A stretch of 35,223 nt of DNA from SVTX01 sp964629615 (GCA_964629615.1 CAZVUD010000017.1:1-35223), one strand, 5' to 3'. Numbered from the stretch's first letter, positions 8,804-18,750 are shown. The notes: generated by a model not told the origin, from the sequence alone. Translations and numbers: made by a program.

Positions 8804-8842
8804 AAGCCGCACACGGAAAATTTCCGTGTGCGGCTTATTTTA
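8804..8842. terminator. Bidirectional terminator between convergent ABC operons
   Basis: A 16-bp perfect stem (8804-8819 with 8821-8836) lies between two convergent operons. T-rich sequence follows on the plus strand and the minus-strand side is also usable, so it probably ends both transcripts. Confidence 0.85.
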
Positions 8843-10765
8843 ATTTATACTCACATCATGCTGTTCATTCTCTTCTTCTCTGTACTTTTCAGCCTGAAGA
8901 TTGAACATATATGCATACTTGCCGCCGAGAGCTATAAGCTCATCGTGGCTTCCCTGCTCTACTATCTCGCCGTTTTCAAACATAAATATCCTGTCCACAT
9001 GGCGCGTGGTGGAAAGTCTGTGTGAAATGAATATGACGGTCTTGTCCGCGGCATATTCGGAAATAGCACAGTTGAGATCATACTCGGCATTCGGGTCAAG
9101 TGCGCTTGACGGCTCGTCAAGGATTATGAGGTCAGCGTCCTTATAAAAGGCTCTTGCGATAGCTACCTTCTGCGACTCACCGCCCGAAAGATTGGTTCCC
9201 TCGTCGCTGAACTCGCGCGTCAGCATGGTATCTATGCCGTGCGGCAGCTTTTTAAGCTTGCCTTCAAATGTACTGCGCCTCAAGGCGTCCTCGACATTAT
9301 GGCGCACAGCTTCGATATTCTCATCAGGCATCTCGCCGCCAACGACATTTTCAGCAATAGTCGCCGCAAATATCTTGTAATCCTGGAATACCGCTGCCAC
9401 CCTGCCTCTCAGGCTTGATACAGTGTATTCCGAAAGCTTTTTGCCGTTATAAAGTATCTCGCCGTCGGTCGGATCGTACAATCGCATAAGGAGCTTTGTC
9501 AATGTGGTCTTGCCTGCGCCGTTATATCCTACTATCGCGATCTTCTCTCCCTTATGTATCTTCATATTGACATTCTTAAGGGAGAACCTTTCATCCTCGT
9601 TCTTTCTGTAGGAAAAGCTCATATCCTTAAGCTCGATCTCACGAAGCGGCTCTGCCTCATATTCACCGTCCAATATAGTGGGCTTGGTGTCAAAAAATCT
9701 TCTCAGCTTGAGCAGGAATATTCCATGCTGATGGAAGTCCTTCAGCCTGAGACCGATAGCCGTGAGTCGCCAGGAGAGTCCCCACACGGCATTGACGCAC
9801 ACGGCAAATCCGCCGAGCGTCATAGATCCGTCGTTCACTACCATGAGTTTATACAGAATAAATATCATGACTCCGTACTGTGCAACATCAAGAACGAGCG
9901 ATATCAGTATGTCATAAAGGAAGAATTTTTTGTTGTGCTTAAGGTGTATGTCACGCACCTCGTCAAGAGTCCTGTCATAGCTGTCTACAAGGCAATCGCT
10001 GACATTACTTATCCTGAGGTCCTTTGCATAGTCGGGGATATTGAATACACGCTTTGTGTAATTCGCACGTCTGTCATAAGGTAATGTTTCTTTATACATC
10101 TTATACCAGACATTATTGTATCTGAAGCAGAAGAACATTCTTATAATGCCCGACAAGAATATTATCGCAGATACGATGGGATCTATCGTGAAGATGACAC
10201 CTGCTCCCGCAAAGAATGCGATGATATCACGTATGAACCAGTCGCCGCTCTCAATGAGTGAATATCCGTGTGTGAATGATGCCTGTGTGGATGTCACAAA
10301 ATCATTGAAAAATTCGGGGTTATCGTAATCTGCCAGGTCATTATTTTTTGAATGCTCAAATATCTCGCTGTATACACATGTGTAAAGTATCTCGCGGTAT
10401 TTTGGCTTTCCAAGGTTTTGATATCTGATATGGACCGCGCGGATAATGAACATGATACCGTAATATGCTATTATAAGCAAAAGCACCTTTTCAAACATCA
10501 CATCGCGTCCGATAGCATCATAAAGCCTTTCGGTATATATAAGACCGAGCGCAGGCCAGATACCCATCATCACACCGTAAAGCACGCTGGAGATGATATA
10601 CATGGGGCAGTATTTAAATACCTTTCCGAAAAACCAGATATCTGCCGCAAGGAAGCCCTTGTCCTCTTTTACCTTCTTTTCTTTTTTAGGCTTTTTCTGT
10701 GACTGCTCGCCTTCATAAGCGGACTTTTCACGCTTCTTGTTTTCTTTTTCAACAGTCTTACTCAT
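8840..10765 (-). CDS. ABC transporter ATP-binding/permease protein (second exporter pair, subunit B)
   Basis: A 641-aa ABC exporter half-transporter. The first 35 residues are a strongly charged Lys/Glu-rich tail, then the membrane domain (about 40-350). The ATPase domain has Walker A GYNGAGKTT, signature LSGGESQ, Walker B LIILDEPSSALD with the catalytic Glu, and a switch histidine in ISHRLS. Both this and its partner have complete catalytic motifs, unlike the asymmetric pair on the other strand. The start codon overlaps the last 8 bases of the upstream partner gene, so translation is probably coupled. No substrate gene (peptide precursor, immunity protein) is seen nearby, so the cargo is unknown. 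Confidence 0.92.
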   Translation of the reverse strand: MSKTVEKENKKREKSAYEGEQSQKKPKKEKKVKEDKGFLAADIWFFGKVFKYCPMYIISSVLYGVMMGIWPALGLIYTERLYDAIGRDVMFEKVLLLIIAYYGIMFIIRAVHIRYQNLGKPKYREILYTCVYSEIFEHSKNNDLADYDNPEFFNDFVTSTQASFTHGYSLIESGDWFIRDIIAFFAGAGVIFTIDPIVSAIIFLSGIIRMFFCFRYNNVWYKMYKETLPYDRRANYTKRVFNIPDYAKDLRISNVSDCLVDSYDRTLDEVRDIHLKHNKKFFLYDILISLVLDVAQYGVMIFILYKLMVVNDGSMTLGGFAVCVNAVWGLSWRLTAIGLRLKDFHQHGIFLLKLRRFFDTKPTILDGEYEAEPLREIELKDMSFSYRKNEDERFSLKNVNMKIHKGEKIAIVGYNGAGKTTLTKLLMRLYDPTDGEILYNGKKLSEYTVSSLRGRVAAVFQDYKIFAATIAENVVGGEMPDENIEAVRHNVEDALRRSTFEGKLKKLPHGIDTMLTREFSDEGTNLSGGESQKVAIARAFYKDADLIILDEPSSALDPNAEYDLNCAISEYAADKTVIFISHRLSTTRHVDRIFMFENGEIVEQGSHDELIALGGKYAYMFNLQAEKYREEENEQHDVSIN

Positions 10766-12599
10766 GCTCAGTCACCTCGCCTTCCGTCCTTTTGTAGCTT
10801 TCTGCCTGTCGGTTGAACATATCGGCATACTTTCCTCCAAGAGCCATAAGCTCATGGTGTGATCCGTGCTCTATGACTCTGCCGTTTTCAATGAGATATA
10901 CCTTATCGGCAAGGGTCGCGCTGGAAAGTCTGTGGGATATAAATATCATACCGCAATCACGGCAGGCATCAAGCATTGTTTCGTACATCTTGTATTCCGC
11001 AATGGGGTCAAGCGCGCTTGAAGGCTCATCAAGAATAACAAATTTATTCTTCTTTGAATAGACATGAGATATAGAAAGCTTCTGCATCTGACCGCCCGAG
11101 AGCATGATGCCGTCCTCGTCAAATTCTTTTGTCATGATAGAGTCTATGCCGCCGCCCTTCTCTATCTTTTCATAAACGCCTGCTTTTTTCAAGGCGTTTA
11201 CAACGGCGTCGTTATCTTCATCAGTCACGCGGCGGAGCATAACGTTTTCAGACGCAGTAAGTGCAAACATATGATAATCCTGCATAACGCTTGAAAATAC
11301 GCCTCTGTAATCGTCCATCTTCAGATCCTTTATATCAACGTCGCCGTAAGTAATGCTTCCCTCACAGTCATAAAGGCGAAGCAGAAGCTTGACTATAGTG
11401 GATTTACCTGCTCCGTTAGTACCGACGATAGCGACCTTCTCATTTCTGCCGAAGCTCATGGAAACATCGTTCAGCACATTCTTGTCAGCACCGGGGTATC
11501 TGAAGGACACATTCTTGAATTCTATATCTCCAACGCTCGGCAATTCCTTATCGCCGTCCACCATCTTAGGCTCGTATTCAAGGAATTTACGCAAGTTATC
11601 TATAAAGAGCGCATTTGAATACACGCTTCCGAAATACTCCGCGGAATTCACAAGTATATCTGATATCTGAGATGACACGTTCAATACCGAAAGGCAATCG
11701 CCATAGCCCATAAGCCTTGACACCAGTGTTCTGTACGCCGCATATACCGTAGCAAGCGCAATGGAGAGTATATCAACGAGAAACATAGACAAAATGGCAA
11801 ACAGAGAAATGATCCTTCCGTCTTTTTTATGTATCTCACGGCACAAAGCGGAGGTCTCGCGCAAATATTTCAAAAGATAGCTTCCGATATTTGTAAGACG
11901 GAGCTCCTTTGCATAATCCGCAACGTAAAACACTCTTTGAGGATATCCTTTTTTTCTGTCCAGCTCATGTATCTTGTTGTCGCGATGGAACATCTTTTTT
12001 TGCACCTTGGCTTTTATAGGTGCGGCAGCAAGCGGTATCAGTGAGAACAGCAAAAATACCCAATGCACGGATACTATAAGGCTTATGCCGAGCACCAACG
12101 ATATAATGGTGGACACGACATCCGCAAGGCTCTGCAAAACTGAAAAGGCTCTTTCATCGGTCTCAGCCGCGCCCTTTACGAAATCGTCATAGAACACGGG
12201 ATCCTCATAGCAGGCAAGCTCTACCTCGCGCGCCTTTTTAAACACCGCCTCATTTATCTTCTTTCTGACCGCATAATATCTTTTAGTCTTATAAAAATAT
12301 GCGTACAGATTAGAGAGTATATTGGTGATAAGCGCAACGACTATGAATGCAATTACAAGTCGGAACACCTCAGAAAAGCTCTTACCTTCACCAACAGCGT
12401 TGAGTGCATACTTCAAAAGATACGACGAGGACAAAAATCCTGCAACCGACGTAAGTATAGCCACCGCAAGATTTACGGGGATTATCCACTTATCCGTATC
12501 ATATATGATCTTCAGCATGTACAGATTGTTTTTGATAATATGCGAAAACTTCATTTTCTTCGCATTGTCGGGAATATCGTAACGATACCTCATGTACAT
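10758..12599 (-). CDS. ABC transporter ATP-binding/permease protein (second exporter pair, subunit A)
   Basis: A 613-aa half-transporter, first gene of the minus-strand pair. The membrane domain covers about residues 35-340. The ATPase domain carries Walker A GTNGAGKST, signature LSGGQMQ, Walker B FVILDEPSSALD and ISHRLS. It is clearly paralogous to the downstream gene (same PSSALD and ISHRLS variants, same tail wording MFNxQAE). Expression is explained by a strong promoter at 12626-12654. It has no adjacent regulator. The pair resembles the many uncharacterised Clostridia exporter pairs annotated only as ABC transporters. Confidence 0.92.
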   Translation of the reverse strand: MYMRYRYDIPDNAKKMKFSHIIKNNLYMLKIIYDTDKWIIPVNLAVAILTSVAGFLSSSYLLKYALNAVGEGKSFSEVFRLVIAFIVVALITNILSNLYAYFYKTKRYYAVRKKINEAVFKKAREVELACYEDPVFYDDFVKGAAETDERAFSVLQSLADVVSTIISLVLGISLIVSVHWVFLLFSLIPLAAAPIKAKVQKKMFHRDNKIHELDRKKGYPQRVFYVADYAKELRLTNIGSYLLKYLRETSALCREIHKKDGRIISLFAILSMFLVDILSIALATVYAAYRTLVSRLMGYGDCLSVLNVSSQISDILVNSAEYFGSVYSNALFIDNLRKFLEYEPKMVDGDKELPSVGDIEFKNVSFRYPGADKNVLNDVSMSFGRNEKVAIVGTNGAGKSTIVKLLLRLYDCEGSITYGDVDIKDLKMDDYRGVFSSVMQDYHMFALTASENVMLRRVTDEDNDAVVNALKKAGVYEKIEKGGGIDSIMTKEFDEDGIMLSGGQMQKLSISHVYSKKNKFVILDEPSSALDPIAEYKMYETMLDACRDCGMIFISHRLSSATLADKVYLIENGRVIEHGSHHELMALGGKYADMFNRQAESYKRTEGEVTEHE

Positions 12600-12625
12600 C
12601 TCCTTATCTTCATAAAATTGCTTTT

Positions 12626-12654
12626 ATTATATCACTAACGCATACCCGTGTCAA
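12626..12654 (-). promoter_or_regulatory. Consensus promoter of the second ABC pair
   Basis: On the minus strand, TTGACA (12649-12654), a 17-bp spacer and TATAAT (12626-12631) lie just upstream of the start codon at 12599, leaving a short leader of roughly 20 nt. Confidence 0.85.
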
Positions 12655-12730
12655 TCGGATATGTGCATTTTTCTTACTTTTTTCAAACATTTTTTTACAT
12701 ATGATGATATGATACTATAAAATACATTCA

Positions 12731-12769
12731 GCATAAAAGTCACCTCGGAGCGAAATGCTCCGAGGTGAC
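12731..12769 (-). terminator. Intrinsic terminator of the VWA lipoprotein gene
   Basis: A perfect 13-bp stem (12739-12751 with 12757-12769) and 5-nt loop are followed on the minus strand by TTTTATG. It lies 21 bases after the stop codon. Confidence 0.85.
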
Positions 12770-12789
12770 CTTAAGGTCATCGCACGACC

Positions 12790-14319
12790 TTATTTTTTAT
12801 CCTTGGATATTATTTTTTCAAGTATCCCTATAAATTCCGACGCCTGCGGGATCATGTCCGTATCTACGTCCTTTACGGTGAGATATACGTCGGAAAGCTT
12901 GACATTTTTTACATACGCGCTTCCCTTGAGCACCATAAGAGCTTCTGCGGCACACATGATAAGTCTCATCTCATCATCCTCGTCCGTAAAATCTCCGAAA
13001 TACGCGCATGCAGAAAACGCCTTGTCCTCGCCGCTGACAGCGTCCTTATACACCAGAGATATATTGGCAAGCTCGGAATTATATGACAGATATTTTTCTT
13101 CATCAAGGGATATCTCATAGCAAAGAGTTATCTTATCTCCGACATATATATAGTTGTCGGAAAGATCATCTCCACTGCCGCCCGTGCTTTTTCCCTCATA
13201 GCCTATAAGTCTGTATTTCGACACGGTCTTGCTGTTAAATGCCACCTTGATATCAAGACTGTCAGCCAACACGCGCGACCTGTTGAATATATCCGTATTA
13301 AAAAAGCTCTTCGCCGCAAACGGTGAATCAATATAGAAATACTCTCCGCCGCCGCTCCTTGCAAGTCCCTCAAGTATGCGATTTCTGTGGTTGCCCGAGC
13401 CCAAGCCCACCACCGTGAGCTCTATTCCCTTATTGTAATATTCATATGCCACAGCGCTGTATTTTTCAGACATATCGCCGTCAGATATTATTATCACCTT
13501 ATTGTTTGCATCTGCATCAAGATTTTTGATGGCTAATTCAAATGCATTTCTCAAGCCGTCGTGATTATTAGCCGCACCCTTTGATGTCAGATTTTCAAAT
13601 GCACTTATTATCTCCTTGGTGTTTTCTCCGGATACCGAATCAAGTATAACGGGAGATTCAGGATCGCTCGTGATGACCGAAACGGTATCACCCTCACCTA
13701 TAGCCTTTGCAAAATAGAAAAATGAACTTTGGAGCATTGGGAGCATGTTCTTGCCGTACATGGAATCGGATACATCTATATAGAATACGAAATTGTTATC
13801 TCCCTTCTTGCTGTTATCCGCCTCATTCATGCCGAATGTTATCTTCAAAAAGTAATTTTCTTTATTCCACAAGCATTTTGTAAACTTAATATCGGCAGAT
13901 ATTCCGCTATCTCCATAATTGCTTGACGCAAGAGAGAGATAATTCATAAATTCCTCCGGCTTGAAGTCATAGCTGCACTTTTTAAGCTCGCTCAGGGTAT
14001 ATCCGCTGTTGACAAGATTGCAGAAATATTTATATGATGACGTGTCTGATGTGGCAGTCACGCTCGATGTCGGATTTTTGCTTGGATCAACGAATGGGTT
14101 TTCGATAATATCGCCATGACCTTCATACGTTATATCCGTGCTCTCCTCACTGTCTTTATCGTCAGGCAAACTGTCGCTCTCAGCCCATCCGGGGACATTT
14201 GCTTTTGGAGGATCTGTCGTTTCACTGCCTGTAATGATATCAACATTATCAGGTGAGCAGGATGCAAAGAGCATCACAGATAAAAGCAATGCCGATATTA
14301 TTCTCACAGCTCTGATCAA
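12790..14319 (-). CDS. VWA-domain lipoprotein (YfbK-like)
   Basis: A 509-aa probable membrane-anchored extracytoplasmic protein. A signal peptide (hydrophobic 8-19) ends in a lipobox-like FASC, with Cys21 as the lipidation site. An acidic, Ser/Thr/Pro-rich linker follows (about 25-95), then a helical segment with EEFMNYL (about 122-128) like the YfbK N-terminal region. The von Willebrand A domain starts at about 177, with an intact metal site DVSDS (D182, S184, S186), and has ISDGD near residue 285. Such proteins bind partners through a Mg-dependent site; the partner is not apparent here. It has its own promoter and terminator and appears monocistronic. Confidence 0.85.
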   Translation of the reverse strand: MIRAVRIISALLLSVMLFASCSPDNVDIITGSETTDPPKANVPGWAESDSLPDDKDSEESTDITYEGHGDIIENPFVDPSKNPTSSVTATSDTSSYKYFCNLVNSGYTLSELKKCSYDFKPEEFMNYLSLASSNYGDSGISADIKFTKCLWNKENYFLKITFGMNEADNSKKGDNNFVFYIDVSDSMYGKNMLPMLQSSFFYFAKAIGEGDTVSVITSDPESPVILDSVSGENTKEIISAFENLTSKGAANNHDGLRNAFELAIKNLDADANNKVIIISDGDMSEKYSAVAYEYYNKGIELTVVGLGSGNHRNRILEGLARSGGGEYFYIDSPFAAKSFFNTDIFNRSRVLADSLDIKVAFNSKTVSKYRLIGYEGKSTGGSGDDLSDNYIYVGDKITLCYEISLDEEKYLSYNSELANISLVYKDAVSGEDKAFSACAYFGDFTDEDDEMRLIMCAAEALMVLKGSAYVKNVKLSDVYLTVKDVDTDMIPQASEFIGILEKIISKDKK

Positions 14320-14384
14320 AAGCTATCCCTCCTTTTTATATATAATGCGCATATTGCGCAAAGATCGCATTTCATAGCATTATT

Positions 14385-14413
14385 ATGATACCACACAATG
14401 ACCAAAGTGTCAA
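14385..14413 (-). promoter_or_regulatory. Promoter of the VWA lipoprotein gene
   Basis: On the minus strand, TTGACA (14408-14413), a 17-bp spacer and TATCAT (14385-14390) lie about 65 bp upstream of the start codon. Confidence 0.7.
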
Positions 14414-14471
14414 GCAATTTCTTAATTTTATTTAAGAATTTCATGTCAAACAGAAAAGCACACGATCTGCA

Positions 14472-14510
14472 ATAAAAAATCAATGGGTGCGGAATTTTCC
14501 GCACCCATTG
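14472..14510 (-). terminator. Intrinsic terminator of the GH78-like gene
   Basis: A perfect 14-bp stem (14481-14494 with 14497-14510) is followed on the minus strand by ATTTTTTATT, 9 bases after the stop codon. Confidence 0.88.
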
Positions 14511-14519
14511 CAAAAAATA

Positions 14520-16451
14520 TCACTTCTTTAAAACGTGGTAATAATATATAGGCATCGCGCTCCAACCGTGGCAAAGGCTTCCTGCCATGCCAAAGTCGCT
14601 CTCGCCCATCTCGGTCTCCCACACAGTGCCCGTACCGTATTCTATCATGGGCATGTATGTTTTTTCGATATCCTTAAGGATGTGATCTGCATACCTTTCT
14701 CTGTCAGTACACAGCAAAGCATCATAGAAGAAGCACTTCATACTGAGTGAGATCGGCGTCATGCCATTATCCTTATCAGTCATCTTCTCACATATGAATT
14801 TTGCCTCGCTGTCAGTGCAAGCACCGCAAAGCACGGCAAGAGAGTTTCCGAGCACACTTGCGCCCTCACCCTCTCTGTTTAAGAAGACTCCATTATCCTT
14901 ATCGTAAAATCTCTCTCGCAGGGCTTTCTTAGCTTCATCTGCGATATGGGAATACTTGTCCTCATATCCGATGATATCGCACATCCTGCCGAGGTTTTTG
15001 AGTGCTATGGAAAACAGTGCATTGAGTATCAGATCTGCGCGCGACACATCCGTTGCATATCCCTCAAGACCGCTCTCCCATTCATAGAAATTCCAATACG
15101 TCATACCAATACCGTGTGCAAATCCGTTCTCACCAAACGGCAATACGACGCCGTCCTTCATTCTGTCTATGAATACACGGATGACGCTCTCCAGCTTCGG
15201 ATATATGCTCTTTATGAAATCGACATCGCCCGATCTTTCAAGATATTCTCTGCATGATGTATAATAATGCAATGAAAATGACGGTATTACCATATTTGCA
15301 TTTATCGGAGTGCATATAGAGAGCAGCCCGTCGTCACGGTCATCCTTTGACATAAGCTCAAGATTTGCACGCGGAAATTCATATTCGCCAAATGCATAAT
15401 AGCCTGCAAGCATCTGATTTCGGCTGTCCATGCTGTAAAGCGCCTGCTCTCTCCAAGGGCAATCCTCATAATGCTCATGCATGCAAAGGCGGAGAGTGCG
15501 CACACATGCATCATATATCTTATCTTCATTCTCCGAAAGTGTCGGGCGCTCTTCCTCATTTAAGGGATACATAGTGGGCAAAAGTCCTATGCTTTCAACA
15601 TTTACGGGATATTCCGACACCACCTCAAGATATCTGCCGCCAAAGCGTCTAAAGGGATTTGTAAAGACATTTCTACCTGCCTTTAGTACAAAGTCCGCCG
15701 AAAAATCGCGATCTCCTATGATCCTGCGAACTCTGCCGTCCGCGATATGCTCACCATAGGATATATTCACCTTCTGTTCCTTGTCGGACTCTATTACAAA
15801 CGAGAGAAAACCCACCTCATTTATACCCATATCAAACAGCTTGTCATTTTCCCCGAATGTATCTATGAGCTTGCCCTCTCTGAGAGGCAACAGCTCAAGC
15901 TTTTTGCAGGGGCGTATCCTCATATACTTGCTGTTATCCGAAAGTGTGCTTTTGCTAAATCCCGAAAGCTGACCCAGCATCCAGTCGTCCTCTTTGGTCA
16001 TATCATACGCATATGTAAGTCCCATCTGAACTGTTATGGACTTTTCTCTGTGATCTACATATGACGGGCTCATACGGGAGAGAGTCTTTTCTGAGCTTTG
16101 AGCCACACAAGCACCGTCACACACAGCCTCATATATCAAGCCTGCGTTTCCACGATAATATACCGATGTCCAGGTAACTCCGTAATACCACACGACGATC
16201 GCCAGGCTGTTGGTGCCATATCTTGCATATTTTGTGATATCCACACTGTCATACACCTTGTCATACGGAAAGCAAGCATACTGACCGAAAGCTGCAAGCT
16301 GACCGTTAAGATATACTGCGTAATTGCTGTCGCAGGATATATTCAGAATAAGCTTGCCGCCGTTATACTCAAGCGTATCGTAAAATTCGCCGTATTCGTC
16401 AGCTTTGGCGTCATTATTTATCCATATCCACTCAGATCCGTCAAGCATCAT
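14520..16451 (-). CDS. Alpha-L-rhamnosidase-like glycoside hydrolase (GH78 family)
   Basis: Predicted to release terminal L-rhamnose from plant glycosides or polysaccharides. The 643-aa protein has N-terminal beta-sandwich modules (about 1-290) and an (alpha/alpha)6 barrel (about 300-600). The barrel begins with EDCPWREQALYSMD (329-342). Asp330, Glu335 and Asp342 match the spacing of the substrate-binding acids Asp567, Glu572 and Asp579 described for Bacillus GL1 RhaB. TVWE (Glu612) near the C-terminus is a candidate for the catalytic Glu841 equivalent. There is no signal peptide, so it would act on imported oligosaccharides. It has its own promoter and is divergent from metG. Proximity to a BMC locus of the rhamnose/fucose type makes rhamnose release attractive, but specificity is not proven. 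Confidence 0.8.
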   Translation of the reverse strand: MMLDGSEWIWINNDAKADEYGEFYDTLEYNGGKLILNISCDSNYAVYLNGQLAAFGQYACFPYDKVYDSVDITKYARYGTNSLAIVVWYYGVTWTSVYYRGNAGLIYEAVCDGACVAQSSEKTLSRMSPSYVDHREKSITVQMGLTYAYDMTKEDDWMLGQLSGFSKSTLSDNSKYMRIRPCKKLELLPLREGKLIDTFGENDKLFDMGINEVGFLSFVIESDKEQKVNISYGEHIADGRVRRIIGDRDFSADFVLKAGRNVFTNPFRRFGGRYLEVVSEYPVNVESIGLLPTMYPLNEEERPTLSENEDKIYDACVRTLRLCMHEHYEDCPWREQALYSMDSRNQMLAGYYAFGEYEFPRANLELMSKDDRDDGLLSICTPINANMVIPSFSLHYYTSCREYLERSGDVDFIKSIYPKLESVIRVFIDRMKDGVVLPFGENGFAHGIGMTYWNFYEWESGLEGYATDVSRADLILNALFSIALKNLGRMCDIIGYEDKYSHIADEAKKALRERFYDKDNGVFLNREGEGASVLGNSLAVLCGACTDSEAKFICEKMTDKDNGMTPISLSMKCFFYDALLCTDRERYADHILKDIEKTYMPMIEYGTGTVWETEMGESDFGMAGSLCHGWSAMPIYYYHVLKK

Positions 16452-16499
16452 TTTAAAATCTCCAAATCAAATAATAATAAAGGTCATGCCTTTGGCATT

Positions 16500-16528
16500 A
16501 TTCTATCATATCCTGCCTTTAGTGTCAA
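16500..16528 (-). promoter_or_regulatory. Promoter of the GH78-like gene
   Basis: On the minus strand, TTGACA (16523-16528), a 17-bp spacer and TAGAAT (16500-16505) lie about 49 bp upstream of the start codon at 16451. No obvious operator is seen. Confidence 0.7.
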
Positions 16529-16630
16529 TAGAATACGTAAAAATAAGGATCTTTGCATTATTAAATATCCGTATATCTCTGATATAGACCGTGAACTTGT
16601 GCTTATTTTTTCAAAAATTTCAAAAATCTC

Positions 16631-16659
16631 TTGTAAAATGAGAAGATATCTGCTATAAT
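16631..16659 (+). promoter_or_regulatory. Promoter of metG
   Basis: TTGTAA (16631-16636), a 17-bp spacer and TATAAT (16654-16659). The short leader that follows contains one 8-bp hairpin (16688-16695 with 16702-16709), too small for a T-box or SAM riboswitch. Confidence 0.7.
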
Positions 16660-16724
16660 CAATAATGGTATATTATTTAAAGAAAGGCACGTTGCCCATT
16701 CGCAGCGTGTATAGGTAAGGAATA

Positions 16725-18698
16725 ATGGAAAACAAAGGAAAGTTTTATATCACCACAGCTATAGCCTACGGCTCCAAGAAGCCTCATTTCGGCAACACGT
16801 ACGAGGCTATAATGGTAGACTCGGTTGCAAGATACAAGAGAGCTATGGGATATGATGTATTTTTCTGCACAGGCACTGACGAGCATGGTCAGAAGATCGA
16901 AAATTATGCCAACGAAGCAGGCATAACTCCTAAGGCTTATGTTGACAACGTAGCAGGCGAGATCAGAGGTCTTTGGGATAAGATGAACGCATCGTATGAT
17001 TATTTCATCCGTACGACAGACGACTATCATGAAGCTGCAGTGCAGAAGATATTCAAGAGATTTTACGAGCAGGGCGATATATACAAGAGCACATACGAGG
17101 GCTGGTACTGCACACCCTGCGAATCCTTCTTTACGGAAACTCAGGTGGTTGACGGAAAATGCCCCGACTGCGGAGCAAATGTACAAAAGGCAAGCGAAGA
17201 ATCCTATTTCTTCAAGATGACCAAATACGCCGACAGACTCATTGAGCACATAGAAAGCCACCCCGATTTCATAGTTCCCGAATCCAGAAAGAAGGAAATG
17301 ATAAACAACTTCCTGAGATCCGAGGGCGGACTTCAGGATCTGTGTGTTTCCAGAACTTCATTTACATGGGGCATTCCCGTTGATTTCGACAAAAAGCATG
17401 TAGTATACGTATGGCTCGATGCCCTGACCAACTATATAACGGCTCTCGGCTACGATCCCGACAAGACATATGACGAGCAGAGCGAGCACTTCAAAAAATA
17501 TTGGCCGTGCGATGTTCACGTTATAGGAAAGGATATACTCAGATTTCACACCATCTATTGGCCCATATTCCTTATGGCGCTCGATCTTCCCTTGCCAAAG
17601 CAGATATTCGGTCATCCGTGGTTCAATTTCGGCAACGACAAGATGTCTAAATCAAAGGGCAATGTCATTTATGCAGACGACCTTGCACAAAGATTTACGG
17701 TTGACGGCGTGAGATATTACGCACTCTCCGAAATGCCCTACGCAAGCGACGGAAGCATAACATACGAATCGGTCATCAAGAGATTTAACACAGATCTTGT
17801 AAACAATCTTGGAAATCTCGTCAAGCGCACGCTTGACATGGAAAAGAAATATTTCGGCAAGGAAGTAAAGGCTCCGGGCGAGCTTACAGAGCTTGACCGC
17901 GATCTCATATCCTCCTGCGTTTCGGCATACAGAAGCATGATAGACAACATGGACTCCTTCCATATATCCGACGCGCTCTCATCGATATTCACCATGCTCT
18001 CACGAGCAAACAAATACATCGATGAAACAACGCCTTGGGTGCTTGCAAAGGATGCATCACAATCGCAAAGGCTCGGAAGTGTGCTCTACCATCTGCTTGA
18101 GACCATACGTTGGGGCGCTATAATGCTCTCCCCCTTCATTCCCGACACGAGCAAGGAGATACTTGATGAGCTTGGAACAGATCTGCGTGATCTTGACAGC
18201 ATAGGCACAGAGGACAAGTTCTGCGGAATGAAGGCAGGAAGCCTTGTTGCAGACTCCAAGGTGCTTTTCGCAAGAATAGATGAAGCAAAGCTCTTGGAAG
18301 AGCTTGAAGCCGAAATGGCAGAAAAGAAGGCAAAAGCCGAGGCAGAAGCTAAGGCAAAGGAAAAGCCCGAGGGCTGTGCTATAATCGGCATAGACAAGTT
18401 TATGGAGGTAGAGCTCAGATCGGCACAGATACTTGAATGCGAAAAGGTGCCGAAGGCAAAGAAGCTCTTAAAGCTCAAGGTAGATCTCGGATACGAGCAA
18501 AGACAGGTGGTATCGGGAATTGCAAAGTGGTATGCACCCGAGGATCTTGTAGGCAAAAAGGTTATCCTTGTCGCAAACTTGGCTCCCGCAAAGCTCTGCG
18601 GAATAGACTCTGAGGGCATGATACTCGCTTCGGGCGAGGAGGATGTGAGAGTGATATTCCTCGATAAGGACACTCCCCTTGGCGAAAGAATAAGATAA
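16725..18698 (+). CDS. metG: Methionyl-tRNA synthetase
   Basis: Charges tRNA-Met with methionine. The 657-aa protein has the class I catalytic domain, with an HFGN variant of HIGH (residues 21-24), one zinc knuckle C129-x2-C132-x13-C146-x2-C149, and KMSKS at 306-310. The anticodon-binding helical domain follows (about 375-510). A Lys/Ala/Glu-rich linker (about 525-550) then joins a C-terminal tRNA-binding OB domain with the usual VELRSAQIL start and a VSGIA segment (about 560-657). This is the long, dimer-forming architecture common in Firmicutes. It is monocistronic: its own promoter lies upstream and a strong terminator follows. It is a housekeeping gene and marks the left boundary of the BMC locus. 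Confidence 0.97.
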   Translation: MENKGKFYITTAIAYGSKKPHFGNTYEAIMVDSVARYKRAMGYDVFFCTGTDEHGQKIENYANEAGITPKAYVDNVAGEIRGLWDKMNASYDYFIRTTDDYHEAAVQKIFKRFYEQGDIYKSTYEGWYCTPCESFFTETQVVDGKCPDCGANVQKASEESYFFKMTKYADRLIEHIESHPDFIVPESRKKEMINNFLRSEGGLQDLCVSRTSFTWGIPVDFDKKHVVYVWLDALTNYITALGYDPDKTYDEQSEHFKKYWPCDVHVIGKDILRFHTIYWPIFLMALDLPLPKQIFGHPWFNFGNDKMSKSKGNVIYADDLAQRFTVDGVRYYALSEMPYASDGSITYESVIKRFNTDLVNNLGNLVKRTLDMEKKYFGKEVKAPGELTELDRDLISSCVSAYRSMIDNMDSFHISDALSSIFTMLSRANKYIDETTPWVLAKDASQSQRLGSVLYHLLETIRWGAIMLSPFIPDTSKEILDELGTDLRDLDSIGTEDKFCGMKAGSLVADSKVLFARIDEAKLLEELEAEMAEKKAKAEAEAKAKEKPEGCAIIGIDKFMEVELRSAQILECEKVPKAKKLLKLKVDLGYEQRQVVSGIAKWYAPEDLVGKKVILVANLAPAKLCGIDSEGMILASGEEDVRVIFLDKDTPLGERIR

Positions 18699-18709
18699 AT
18701 AACCTATAA

Positions 18710-18750
18710 ATACAGGCGAAAGCGGCAAGGCTTTCGCCTGTATTTTTTGT
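18710..18750 (+). terminator. Intrinsic terminator of metG
   Basis: A perfect 13-bp stem (18710-18722 with 18731-18743) with an 8-nt loop is followed by a TATTTTTTGT tract. Confidence 0.92.

Noticed and set aside
16660..16724. T-box or SAM riboswitch in the metG leader
   Set aside because: The leader is only about 60 nt, with one small hairpin, no T-box sequence and no terminator.
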